Shown here one piece after another: positions 9,771 to 20,856 of a stretch of 64,000 bases of DNA (its first letter is position 1; every line of letters starts with the position of its first letter). The notes under the pieces are model-generated. The model searched no databases, had not been told where the DNA came from, and worked only from the letters and a program-made list of their open reading frames with translations. The translations under genes and the position numbers were made by a program. Source of the DNA: Fragilaria radians (Eukaryota; Bacillariophyta; Fragilariophyceae; Fragilariales; Fragilariaceae); assembly GCA_900642245.1 (NCBI GenBank), contig CAAAJI010000033.1, positions 246,684 through 310,683 of the forward strand, given 5' to 3'.

Positions 9771-11412
9771 CCACAATCAAACGAGACCCCTCCAATAGGC
9801 GAGTTCTATGCCGAGGAGAGGTTACCGAACTTTTCGGTCATTAATAATAATGCACTATTACAGAATATAAACTGGTTAAGGGGGAGGGGGTGTTGCAATG
9901 AAATCAGAGTCAGTTTTCGTTGGGGGTCATAACCTTACCATTCTAACGTTAAACCCGATGGAATTGTGGAGGAATGTTCTAAAGTGAAGTCGCCACAGTG
10001 TCAATTGATAATTGATAGGATTCCACACATTGTTGGAAGTATTCGAAACGCTGCGTCAACAATTTATTTTCACGTGAAGCATCATCAGGATGAGTGGTAG
10101 CATGCCTACATTTTACCACGAAGAAAGACGTGCTAGTATGGACATATCTTCCAATGTTTGCAGTTTTCTTAGAATATTTTCAGCACTGTGAGATATTCTT
10201 GAAAAATACCTTTTTGCAGCTCATTGTTTTTGCATATTCTTTTTTGGGGCATATTTTGGAATGCATCAGCTATTTAAATACGATCTTGTGAAAAAAAATA
10301 CGCCAGTTGTTACTCCTATGGGAGGACATGTATACTTACGTTGTCAAAAAGTTAATGCTATTGTAAATATGTACGGAATATTTTGCGGGGAGAAATCTAT
10401 CCATTCTTGAATGACCTCAGTTTCTCAAAGATTATGGATGCAGGGTCTCCCATTTAGAGAACTTGCACTCCTACATTTACCAATCGACCAATTGTCTTTT
10501 GATTGTTGCATACTTGACATGAAATAACGAGAAGCCAAACTGCTGCATGAATTTTATGCTATATAACAATTTGTTTTAATGGTAATTGGACAGAATTTAG
10601 TTCATGGCGCTTGGTCCTCCCTCAAGAAGGGTTTTCCATGCAGATTTGTCATTTGTCCAGATGGGACGTTTTGAAGATCTGTTAGGTGATTCAAGCGATC
10701 TAAAAGTTCAATCCACTTATGGGGGATAGTTATCATTTAGATGTCTTGGTGTTGATATCCACATTTTATGGGCTTAATAATACTATTCATCATGAATCTA
10801 GTTATTCGATGCCTCAAACTTTCTTCGTAAAATGCAGCTACATACTGTGATCTCTCATGAGATCATAACGTCTGATTAAGGATAAACAGTTCCTCCTTCA
10901 TATGGTTATTCTGCTAGAGATCTCAGCTTCACCGGTGTTTTCGAAAGTCTCTGATAACCTTTACCTCACACCTTGCTCTGTTGTGTCCAGTGTTCTAGAA
11001 TCCAAGAGAAAATGTAAAACATACGGTTAACCCTAATTTATTAAAGGCTATAACTATATTCTGTTTAGTTGATCGACACACTATTTTCTAACTTAGACTG
11101 AAATACAGTGAATCAGAATGACTAATTTTACTTGTATTTAACTTCAGAATGCGTACAACATCCAATGGACTTTACATCCAGACACTTTTTATACCTTCTT
11201 TAGCGCTTCTGAAGTAAATTTCTACATTAATTTGACCTACATTGGCTGAAGGATCAAGGAGCTAATCCCTAACACAATAGGCTGTAAGCAATAACAGTTT
11301 AATAATAAAATGTTAAACTAGGAGATGTGTGTATGTACTGGTATAAGGAGATGTCCTGTACGATGGTGCGTAAACAATATTAGAATCAAAATATTCTTAT
11401 ATTTACTCAAAT
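9771..11412. other. AT-rich gene-poor region
   Basis: 1.6 kb upstream of the DUF1664-like gene. Only short frames without recognisable domains are seen. The first 200 bases probably hold the promoter. I see no transposon ends or RNA genes. Confidence 0.5.
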
Positions 11413-11842
11413 AGCTATGGGTAGTTACAAGTAAACTATCCTATTACTTACCTACCACAAGTTTAAATGATTCAATAGTTAAACTCAGTGAAGATTAAAT
11501 ATTGTTTATAAATGGAAAGTATCATTATACAATCCAACACTGTATCCAATCTAGGACGGAAATAATAATGATCTATATAAAGAGATAATTAGAGAGTTAA
11601 CTCTCTAATAAAAAAAGAATCTAAAGGCTAAACTAGCTTATCCTTATTGACCACCAGCTTGTCCTTATGAACAAGTTGAAGAGATTTGTCAAAACAATTG
11701 GGAAGAAGCTTTAGAACAAGGTCTAATTCTTCAAGAGGGTTCAAAAACATCTCTTGAGAAGGGTCAAGAAGTTTACTCTGGGAGAAGTTCTAAGACTACA
11801 CAAGACTAAAGAACAAAGTAATCTAAAATAGATTATAATTTA
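11413..11842 (+). repeat. Inverted repeat, left copy
   Basis: This block matches, in inverted orientation, the block at 17449-17794. The match runs from a common start (ATGGG-A-TAGTTACAAGTAA) to a common end (TAATCTA-AATA...TTATAATTTA). The best conserved part, 11667-11805, has no gaps against its partner and stays open in one frame (YEQVEE...NWEEALEQ...TSLEKGQEV). This copy carries about 90 extra bases near 11577-11666, which include a perfect 20-base palindrome at 11589-11608. Confidence 0.8.
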
Positions 11843-13112
11843 TCATTCTGTTTTTTCTATATCTCAGCGTAGAGCAGACTCTACATTTAATCATCAATCA
11901 GAATGCTCATAGGAATATCTGGAATAATCAAAGTTTTCGTTCAAAATGAGATCAATCTTGTCACAAGGCTCCGTTTCATATTCACATTGAATCCTGTGAT
12001 CCCCTTCGCAAGTTGGCTCCTTTGTGAGAGCGATATCTGAGGGTACCCTTCATGATTTGCTTTGGAGGTTGCCTATCATTTCGGACATATTTGGGTGTCT
12101 CCTTGAGTCATATCATGTAGGACGTTACCATTCCTAACATTCCTAGAAAAAGTTCAGGCAATAAACATTTTCCAATTTCAGTTTTGAATTGATCATCAAT
12201 TACGTATTTGGAATTCTCTCCATGTATATGCCTTGGAATGTATTCATTATGTACTGCGGAACATTCTTGTAGGTTGTCATTGTAACTTTAAACATATTCT
12301 GTTTCGCACAAAAGTCATGTTCGGCCTAGTGCCATTGGATTGGCATTTAAAAACTATCGACATGCAAAATTGGATTTGTTAGGGAAGGCATGATGTTTAC
12401 CAGAAAGTTAGTTGACTGAAGTGGCTTGCAAGTTTATATGCCTTAGGTTGAGCACATGGCAGAGTGTAATTCCAGAGTGATGGAATCTTAATCCTCGAGA
12501 TTCTTCATTGGTAAGGAAGTGTTTAGATTCTGCACTTAAGTAAACTCTAGTTTTTGGACGTAAAGATATCGGATATAGCTTAAGAGGAAAATAGTATTGA
12601 TAAATAATTGGCTCTCTTGTTGCATAACAAATTAATGTTTCTACTTTTTGTTCAAAAATATTCATGCTGCTGTAGAACTAGTTTAGGATGAGGATTAGAT
12701 TGGTTACCTAACGATGTAGATTCCTTTTAAGTATTTCTGAGGATTCTCTCGAATATCTTTGCCAAAATATGCGTTGATTCATCAGCTGGCACATGAAAAT
12801 CAGGTTGAAAGAAATTTCTATGATTTATCTAATCTTAATTGAGAGTGCTCGTAAATCTAGTGAATATGGGAATTGACTGAACCACATGAATAATTTATTA
12901 TATAAATTTACGCCGCTCAATCTTTACCTGTTGTTTCCCGTGCTGGAACGTCTCCAATATGACGAAGTTGGGTGAATACCCGGCCGTTGAGATATTCTTC
13001 AGCATCCACCATTGTTGCACATGTGTCCTCACAAAAACCGACCGCAATTGATTTCCTGACACAAAGAATTTTGAGCAAGACGTAAAGCCATACCAGTTGC
13101 TCTGGCAAAACT
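11843..13112. other. AT-rich gene-poor region
   Basis: Contains scattered short frames only. The last 200 bases (12917-13112) have a higher G+C content and some coding character on the minus strand, discussed under findings. No domain is recognised. Confidence 0.5.
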
Positions 13113-13586
13113 ATGTTGAAAAACTTACCAGAGTGGCTAGTTAAGAGCACAGATGTCTTTGATCATGTCTGTTGTTTCTCTTACAATAATAAACAAACTC
13201 TTCGATCGAACCGAAGCAAACTCCCTCGAACCATCGTTTTTGTGCCAAAGTCTTGGAGTGCGAGTAGCACCGATGTGATGGAGGATTTAGAAGAAAATTC
13301 GATCATTGACGACCGGCAAGATGTAGAGTATTTCGATGAAAAATGTTCCGTGTGCAGGTCCGAATGCGTTCGCTCGCAACATCATTTCTTGGATGCAACG
13401 TATCCATGCCATAGTCATCGCGAGAGGGCAAATCATAGTGCTGAAAATGCTTTGATGAAATCTAACCAGTTTTTGAAGAATTCGATGCAAGGGCAGGGAA
13501 TGGACACGCAGATATCTACATCATTTCATCACGTAGATACTGCAGATGGTTTCGATGACGTGCCTTTGAGTGTAATCACAATGTAA
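13113..13586 (+). CDS. Possible small hypothetical protein
   Basis: 157 residues from a true ATG at 13113. The composition is gene-like and the local G+C is higher than in the surrounding island. A Cys/His-containing stretch (EKCSVCRSECVRSQHHF...CHSHRE, residues about 83-108) could bind metal, but it does not match a zinc-finger family I know. No transmembrane segment or signal peptide is seen. The opposite strand also looks partly coding at its 5' end, so it may be an exon of a different gene or a chance frame. Confidence 0.4.
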   Translation: MLKNLPEWLVKSTDVFDHVCCFSYNNKQTLRSNRSKLPRTIVFVPKSWSASSTDVMEDLEENSIIDDRQDVEYFDEKCSVCRSECVRSQHHFLDATYPCHSHRERANHSAENALMKSNQFLKNSMQGQGMDTQISTSFHHVDTADGFDDVPLSVITM

Positions 13587-14989
13587 TAGTAGTCTGAATC
13601 TTTCAAGATAAAGTAAAGACTTATTTGAAATTGATGGATATCTGTTTGCAATGATTACACCTGTTTAATAAGGTTATTTGCGGGGTGTGGGGATTTTAAT
13701 AGACAGGTTGTCGTAAGACGTTCACACGGACTCGTCAGCGAGGATACGCATCTACCTTACGAGAAAGATGTGGTCAATTCCTCTTCATGTTTGTTCAGCA
13801 AACGATGAGAGTAATGATTCTTGGAAATTCACGTAAAACCAAGCATTGAAGAATAAAATGCTGTATCGATGAGAACAATGGGAATGAGAATGTGAGAATG
13901 GAAGATGCAGCACCGTTTGATATCAACCATGTCTAACGAAACTCAGAGCTGGAACATTATAGCGAAAATTGGAATTTTTGAAAGGATAGTCATCAGGCCT
14001 TGTCGTCTGTGAAGAGAAAACACAATCGTGATTCTATACTCACGAAAAGATACATAAGGGTTTAGGAAAAGCGTGGATATTGGGTCCGCAAAAAGCAATA
14101 ATTAGTTCCTGCGGATTCAAAATGCATTTAGGCTGCTCCCGACTGGACACCCAAGGGTTTTGAAGAATATTTGGCGTGGCATGAAGTATCAACATTTGAT
14201 CATCGGGGAGCTGGATGATTGCTTTAACATTGTGATGGTGACAATAATTAGCTTGGAACAAGATTTTGGTCTTGCATAAAACTCACAACCAAGGTAAATA
14301 TGAAAAAATTCAAGTAACCCTTAAGCAAATGCGGATTCAAATTCTTTGGATGGATCTTGATGAATAGATAAATGGCCTTTAGATCAACAAGAGAAAAATA
14401 AAGTTAATGGGTCATCAAATCACAAGGCTCAAAACTAAGTTTCCAGATGTTTAACGATGGCACAATATTGGATATGTCACTTGTTTTAGAATTTTCTGTC
14501 CATCATAAGCAGAAAGTAATATAGAAATCCCTTAATAGAGATATTAAATCAATAACAATGGCAAAACATTCATATGTTAATTTGTTGTCAAATTTCTGTC
14601 CATTGTATGCAGAACATAATATAGAAATCCCTTAATAATAACTTTAAATGTTGCGAATCAGAGGTATGTCCGGCAAGCCTAAAAATTATCAACTAATGAT
14701 TTCAACTACCTCAAATAAATGGCTGAAAACTATCCATTTAGAACACCATATAATTTCAGAGTAAGCAGTGCACAGCTGCAAAATATCAAAAAAACATGAA
14801 AGTTGATGAGTGCTGCAAGCGTATGAATCGTTCATCAATACATACGGAAGCAAATGGCACACCTTTCAAACTTTCAATTATAGATGAAACAAAAAAAATA
14901 GTCGAGAAATGGTTTGTTTAAAGTCTGACTTTCGCTGTCGGGTATACAAGGAATTAAAAAAGATTTCTGAAACGGCATTTTATGAAAGA
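13587..14989. other. AT-rich gene-poor region with a duplicated 60-base sequence
   Basis: No gene recognised. A short direct duplication at 14491-14549 and 14591-14650 is listed separately. The region may contain further copia debris downstream (in minus-strand terms) of the RT relic at 15 kb. Confidence 0.5.
14491..14650. repeat. Imperfect direct repeat of about 60 bases
   Basis: Two copies start at 14491 and 14591. Both contain ATTTTCTGTCCAT or ATTTCTGTCCAT, then -GCAGAA, then ATAATATAGAAATCCCTTAA or TAATATAGAAATCCCTTAA. They are separated by about 40 bases. The origin is unknown; it could be a local duplication inside LTR debris. Confidence 0.75.
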
Positions 14990-15470
14990 ATAAAGTTCTT
15001 ACCTGAAGTTAATAGATCTCATTGTCAACTAATCATTCGCACCATAAGCATCTACATAGGCTGTCATTCTGACTTTGGTCGGTTTGGTGTACGAAGGTCA
15101 TTCAAACAGCTTCTTCAGCATCTGGATAGAAATCTCACCGATTTGGATGGCCTTCAAACGGCTTGATAGAATTCAAGGTATGTTGTATCAAGTTTGATCC
15201 TCTCCTTAGAAAAAGTCTTGCGATATGATAAAATCTGATTAATTGCCTTTAAATTTCCTTCTCTTGGTGACATGATGAGCCTACTCACGGCAGATATGGC
15301 ATAGGCTGTACCAAATCTCCCTAAGACAATTATCCATACACAATAACTAATCATTGATCTATACTTAGCTCAATCTTCGTCAGGAAACAGAGATGAATCA
15401 TCTACTTTAGGGCTATATCCTTCACTCATAGGTGTCTCACTTTCCCAAAAAGGCTCTAAGACTTGAGAAT
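14990..15470 (-). pseudogene. copia reverse transcriptase/RNase H relic
   Basis: Read on the minus strand, the sequence gives EGYSPKVDDSSLFPDED, a stop, AKYRSMISYCVWIIVLGRFG, then SRLIMSPREGNLKAINQILSY, FSKERIKLDTTY, and after frame changes RTPNRP and VRMTAYVDA. These are the copia RT C-terminal landmarks (Y-S-IG-L-W---LGR-D, MS-PREGHLKA, Y-K---KG-I--D) and the first RNase H box. Stops and frameshifts are numerous, so it is old debris. It belongs to a different copia lineage from the element at 1-4130, whose equivalent motifs differ. Confidence 0.75.
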
Positions 15471-17448
15471 CACGGTCTGAAGGTAAGACTTGCTGAAAGA
15501 GCTAAGCCTAAAGGTGATTCTTTCATGATTCTACAAAGAATTCTGTAATGCAGCCTAAGCAATATTTTAGATATTCACATATATATCGTTAACGAGTTAT
15601 TCATAAAATAAAAATATCTCAATCATCCATCATGCTTTGTTTTCTTAAAGCCTGATGGTACCAATGACTCTGCTAGGTGTCCATGAAATCTTGCAGCTTA
15701 TGTCTTAAGTCCATACAATGACTGAAATATCATTCATGTTTTGCCACTCAGATTTGTACCAAAATCAGGACCAGCGGTAAGTTAGTTCTTTTCTTAAGTC
15801 TTTCCATTCAGAAAGTCATTTCCAAAATGCGCAGCATGAAAGTTCATAGAGTTACTCTAAGAAAGTTCCAGATCTGACAGTATCCATGCTAAAACCTCCT
15901 GAAAAATATCTTTTCTTTGCATCCATTGTCGAAGAACTGCCAAAACCAGTCTTGCTTTGTGTCTAAGACATCAAAATCTAAGTGGTGGGGAATTTTCTTC
16001 CCTGAATCCAGCACTAGAAGGGCTGACACTTTGTGAGCTGCATGACATAAAATCCAAATTTAAACTTGATACATGTAGAACTTGCTGTAGCCCTATTGAC
16101 CCTTGCTATCTCAACATCTGTTTTGATCTTACAATGTTGATCGAGGTGACGAAGGCATTTTGTGTAAAAGGCTGTCATCTCTTGCGAATGATATGATTGG
16201 TGTGGGATCATTACGTTAAATTTGCATTCTGAATCTTCTAATTTCAATTCTTTACATTCAAAGCATAAACGAAAAGGAGTTCCATCATACAAAGGAATAA
16301 AGAACCCTGGACACTCAACTAACATGTACAGGATATTGTCAAAGATGTTTAAAATTGAAGAGTCTGAAGATTCTTATGAAAGAAGGCAACCTGTTAGTCA
16401 ATCAAGTCACAGAAAGGAATTTTGTACGGAAGATGTCGTGGAAATTCAAACAAATCACGCCAATCTTAAATGATAATGATTTAGGATTTGTTACAGGAAA
16501 GGTACAACCCATTCTGTATGCATTTTCAACTTTCATCGAGTCCTAAAGATAACATAGAGTCAAATGTCATTTCAGCCGAATGATGATTTCCCCAAGGGTT
16601 ACTACACATATCACACCAATAATTGTGCAATTAAATTTTCGAGTCTATGATTAAAGGGATATAATTTCAGCATCGTAAAGAAACGTTGGTGTGCATTCTC
16701 TAAAGAATAAGATGACTGAATTCTCTACATGAAATTAAGAGCTCTTTATGCGCACAAAACAAGATTCAACAACGGTTATAAAAGTAAGAGCAATCACTGA
16801 AAGCCTCGAATGACAAGAACTGTTGCAATTCAGAAAAGATTGATGATGCAATTCATAAATATGTCTCCATTCTGACTATTACAAGTGGAGGCTGAGAGCT
16901 CCATTAAACCAGGAGGCTTGAGAAAGTGGAGATTGAGACAATCCAGTTTCAGAAAGACTGTGTTCCTTTCAAGTACTCGAACAGAAAGCAAAAACAGCAC
17001 ATTTTTGCAGACGTTAAAATGCTTTGGAAAAGATTCAAGACACGAGCAAAGGGCTAACGGATGTAAGATTTGTGCATAGACTTTGTTTCCACATACTTGT
17101 GAGATTATTAGTTCTATCACCAATGTTGGCCCTAAGTTTTTGTTCGGCTTAACAATCTTAGTTCTTATTGTCTTGTTTTTTAACAGAGCTTCGATAGAAT
17201 TACAAAATATAGCACACATATCAGCAATCCTTTGTTGATATCTTTAGCTTTAAAATGTAGTTGGATCGAAAATCACAGTTTTCAATGGAATTGGGTTTGA
17301 TTGCCAAAATATGATTGCAATAAATTGGTTGAACATTTTGATTGCTGCACTTGAAGCCAATGAGATATACATTCTAGTTGCAACAACTTGAATGTAAGTT
17401 ACTGGAGCTGGCAGTCTCTGCGCTTCAGTGAGATATCGAAATAACACA
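15471..17448. other. AT-rich region, probable old transposon debris
   Basis: Short frames occur on both strands (for example 16014-16325 minus and 16222-16473 plus). None has a recognisable domain, and they overlap antisense to each other. Position upstream (minus sense) of an RT relic makes decayed integrase or gag plausible, but I could not recognise the motifs. Confidence 0.45.
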
Positions 17449-17794
17449 ATTATAAATTATTCTAGATTACTTTTATTTGTTTGTTTTGTGTAGTCTTATA
17501 ACTTCTCTCAGAGAGAACTTCTTGACCCTTCTCAAGGGATGTTAGTGAATTCCCTAGAGGAATTATATCTTGTTCTAAAGCTTCTTCCCAACTGTTTAGA
17601 TAAGTCTCTTCAACTTGTTCATAGATCATTATTATAGCGGTCATAGATTGGATACGGTGCTGGATTGTATAACGGTACTTGCCTTTTATAAACAATATTT
17701 AATCTTCACTAATTTCAACTAGTGAATCATTTACCAAAGTTAAACTTGTAGTAGCTAAGTAGTAGGATAGCTTACTTGTAACTATGCCCATTGC
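17449..17794 (-). repeat. Inverted repeat, right copy
   Basis: The partner of 11413-11842, about 346 bases, in reverse orientation. Read on the minus strand it gives an open stretch of about 77 codons after a TAA. That stretch includes KGKYRYTIQ, IYEQVEE, SWEEALEQDI and TSLEKGQEV. It lacks the ~90-base insert of the left copy. I do not recognise the encoded sequence. The two copies delimit a 6.4-kb segment. Confidence 0.8.
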
Positions 17795-18415
17795 CTCATA
17801 TTCACAAAAACTAAGCACAGCTGAAAGATGATTTACAACTGTTGAATGTGAGTTGTAATCAAGCTGACAACTTTATTTTAGGGAGAGCTGCAAATGTATC
17901 TTCCTTGCAGCCTAAATAATACAATCAAAGCATGGTATGACATTTGGTCACAGCAACAAATGTTGTTCATATCAGCATTGTTGGCAATGATAATTGCATA
18001 AACCATCCTAGCTAATGTCGGAAGGGCCTGTAATTCCAAGTTTCACTTACAGAGGGGAGAAGGGAAAGTATTTTTCACTTTTCTTGCCTGTTAAAGCCAT
18101 AGATTTAGTGTCACTAGCCACGAGTATATAAATATGCGACAACGCACTGCCTGTATATCACATTGGGAAAAAATTCTAATGCAGCATGCTTTCTATTGAT
18201 TATTTTGCCTAGGCTAGGCTTTAAACTGAGTTGACGCGCGTGGTGTGGGATTGCTTCTTTTTTTCGAAGGGTTCTGCGGTTGACCAAGAAAGTAACTAGT
18301 TGGGTTATGAGCCTTTGAATAGGATTTTCGATTGTCGAAACCAGTAATCGAGAAAAATATCCACAACATTATTGTTAACTTATTTTTTGACTCACTCAAC
18401 TCCAACCAAACACCC
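17795..18415. other. Intergenic region upstream of the RRM gene
   Basis: About 620 bases of AT-rich sequence holding the presumed promoter of the RRM gene. No other feature is supported. Confidence 0.5.
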
Positions 18416-20455
18416 ATGAATCGAAAAGTTTGGCTAGGACGATCGGGATTGTTTATCCGCACCCTTCAAAGACAAAGGATAGTAGCAGAAAGCTTCGAAT
18501 CCTCAACGAGGGTATTTGATAATCATCATTTTGATTCCAAATGGCGGCACATTTCACAGATGAAGTTTTCGGGGCTCGCTTTACAAGATTATGGCGTTGG
18601 AATTGGAGAAGGAATTTCCTCCGAAATTCAAAAAAGTGATATGCTGGTGATTCAAAATCAGAATGAGGAAATGTATGAATTGAAGCCATCTCGAGAAGAA
18701 CTTGATTCATCGATATCCGTCCATACTAGGGAATGTTTTATTGACACAACTTTGGCAATCGAGTTTTTCGATGAAGTTGCACCAAGGTTAACCTTTTCCG
18801 AGTTTAAATTGTTGGATAAGTTCCTTCGCCAAAAAAGTAGGTTTCTCTGGAACGATTCCCTCCTTTTTGTCAGCCTTGATCAGTTATGGAGGGAACAGTT
18901 TGGGAATGAAACTTCGCCTCCTTGGTACTTAAGGAGTTTGGGTCAAGTAATGTCGGGACAATTCAAGGATTTTACTCCGAAGATCAATCGTAGCGAATGG
19001 AGTACTTACATTGAACAACTCATAGAATATCGTGATTCATCGCTTCAGAGATCATTCAATTGGAGCTCTAATGAGCGTGATTTGGGCGTGAATTCGTATT
19101 TGGAATCGATAAATATGAATCCAGGGGACAAAAAATATCGAAAATTTCGAAAGGAAGCTTACCAAAACTATAATTCAAAAAAGTTGGAGCTTCGAAAAAT
19201 GAGAAGTATGCAGGATAGAGGTAAATCTGCGGACGTCATATTGGAAGAAGTTGAGGGTCTCCTTCAACATCTTGCGTATAACCTTCCCCCCGAAACTTTT
19301 GCAAATCTCATGGATATCTTGAAACCTCCTTCCAAACGGCATCCGAGCTGCCTTTTTTCAAGTATTAGAAATGTTTCAGCACTCCAACTTCATCTGGTCG
19401 TCAGTAGAATCGCAGACTTCTTATATATTGATATTGAACCGGGAAGTCAAATAGATGAGAAGCTAACCAAAGCAAGGGTGCGTTGGGACCGTTTGCGCCA
19501 ACGAGTTGCCACTCAGATAATAGGCTTTGAAGAGATGATGAAACTAGGCAAAAGGCCGAGACGGAAAGCTAGCCCTAGTGGTACGGTAGACATCTCTGTT
19601 AATGGTGGTGTAAGAAAGTCCCCCCCACCTAAAACGTTACACACGCACGTTCATCTTGAAGCACTTACAGGATCCCAAATACTGGATTTCTCCTCTCTAG
19701 ATCTTGAGACTATGGTGTTCGTTGATAATCTTCCCATCGACATCAATGAAGAAACGTTACATGAACTTTACTCACGCTTCGATGACATTCGTTCAATAAA
19801 GATCTTTAACCAAAGACCCGACTTGGACCCCGGTCCCTTGAAACCAAAAGATCTGGCTGAACGCACAAGAAGAAGTCGACTCATTCTACATCACGCGAGA
19901 TCGTCAAAATGGAAAACTCCAAGAACGCCGCTTTATGCATCAATCACATTTGCTTCATCTAAGGGTTATCAAATGGCCACGAATACCTCACTCCGTATTT
20001 TTGGAACAGTATACAAAGGTCATCCCATGCGTACTTGGATCCCTAGAGATTTGAATACCCTTTACATAGAAGGTTTCGCTCCAACTTTGACTATTGGAGA
20101 TCTGACTACAGCATTGAATTACGAGCTTGAGGAACGTGATGTTTTCATATACTTAAAACAAAGCGAAAACGAACGAAAGATACCCAGTAGTTGTGAAATC
20201 AAGTTCTCAGACTTTGAAACCTCTTATGTTTGCTACGATGCTGTAGTGAAGGCTTTCGAGCGCATGAGCGAAAAACATACAGACCAAGAAGTAGGTAACG
20301 AACATTTAGTCTCAGTAAATTGGTTCAAGACTCCTTTGGATGCGATGCTATATTGGACTCGAGAGAAGGGCTTCGAAACATTGGAAACGAAAAAAACGAG
20401 GAAGAAAGTCAAAACTGAGGATCATGGCGATGTCGCTGAAGATGTAAACGATTAA
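18416..20455 (+). CDS. RRM-domain RNA-binding protein, possibly organellar
   Basis: 679 residues from the first in-frame ATG (18416); the frame is open a little further upstream but has no ATG. The N-terminus MNRKVWLGRSGLFIRTLQRQR is basic, amphipathic and free of acids, as in mitochondrial presequences. Residues 30-400 are helical and unassigned. At about 435-560 an RNA recognition motif is visible: RNP2-like MVFVDNLPI, then ETLHELYSRFDDIRSIKIF, and after an Arg-rich insert RNP1-like LYASITFASSKGY. A second, divergent RRM-like unit follows (LYIEGFAPTLTIGDLTTAL ... SCEIKFSDF). The tail is Lys-rich. RNA binding is supported; the target and compartment are inferred. Confidence 0.7.
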   Translation: MNRKVWLGRSGLFIRTLQRQRIVAESFESSTRVFDNHHFDSKWRHISQMKFSGLALQDYGVGIGEGISSEIQKSDMLVIQNQNEEMYELKPSREELDSSISVHTRECFIDTTLAIEFFDEVAPRLTFSEFKLLDKFLRQKSRFLWNDSLLFVSLDQLWREQFGNETSPPWYLRSLGQVMSGQFKDFTPKINRSEWSTYIEQLIEYRDSSLQRSFNWSSNERDLGVNSYLESINMNPGDKKYRKFRKEAYQNYNSKKLELRKMRSMQDRGKSADVILEEVEGLLQHLAYNLPPETFANLMDILKPPSKRHPSCLFSSIRNVSALQLHLVVSRIADFLYIDIEPGSQIDEKLTKARVRWDRLRQRVATQIIGFEEMMKLGKRPRRKASPSGTVDISVNGGVRKSPPPKTLHTHVHLEALTGSQILDFSSLDLETMVFVDNLPIDINEETLHELYSRFDDIRSIKIFNQRPDLDPGPLKPKDLAERTRRSRLILHHARSSKWKTPRTPLYASITFASSKGYQMATNTSLRIFGTVYKGHPMRTWIPRDLNTLYIEGFAPTLTIGDLTTALNYELEERDVFIYLKQSENERKIPSSCEIKFSDFETSYVCYDAVVKAFERMSEKHTDQEVGNEHLVSVNWFKTPLDAMLYWTREKGFETLETKKTRKKVKTEDHGDVAEDVND

Positions 20456-20856
20456 GGATGCCCATCTTTCATTTTTTTGCTTTTTCTAACCAATCTTGAG
20501 TCAGATTCCTACACTGACTTTTTCAGTTTGTTATTTTACAGGCGAAAATAACTGGAAATTAGGTATCTTGCAATTCAACGTAACTAGTTCTCGTCGACTG
20601 CAATTTATTTATTGAATGTCATGCGATGAATTTGTTGCATCGGACTTCTATGAAATCATATAGGTAGTTGAGGAACGAAAATAACACACAAATTACAACA
20701 CGATCAGTAAAATATATTTTGAATAGATATGTATTAAGTACAAATTGGAAATCCAGCGAAGTATTTCCTAATATCCCCAACAGAGCCAAGAAGAAACCTG
20801 TTTTCATTCTCACAATAGCTTGCTCCCCCAAACAGTTTTTGATACACCACTAAGTT
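20456..20856. other. Intergenic spacer between convergent genes
   Basis: 400 bases between the RRM gene stop and the stop of the minus-strand coiled-coil gene. It should hold both 3' UTRs. Nothing else is seen. Confidence 0.55.

Noticed and set aside
11667..11820. Repeat frame as an organelle gene fragment
   Set aside because: No organelle protein I recognise matches YEQVEE...EEALEQ, so I left it as an unassigned repeat.
12900..13150. An 18-base 'intron' GTAAGTTTTTCAACATAG on the minus strand
   Set aside because: Far shorter than the 59-123 base introns seen in this window, so too short to be spliced.
16014..16473. Overlapping frames on both strands
   Set aside because: They are antisense to each other, have no domain and lie in AT-rich transposon debris.
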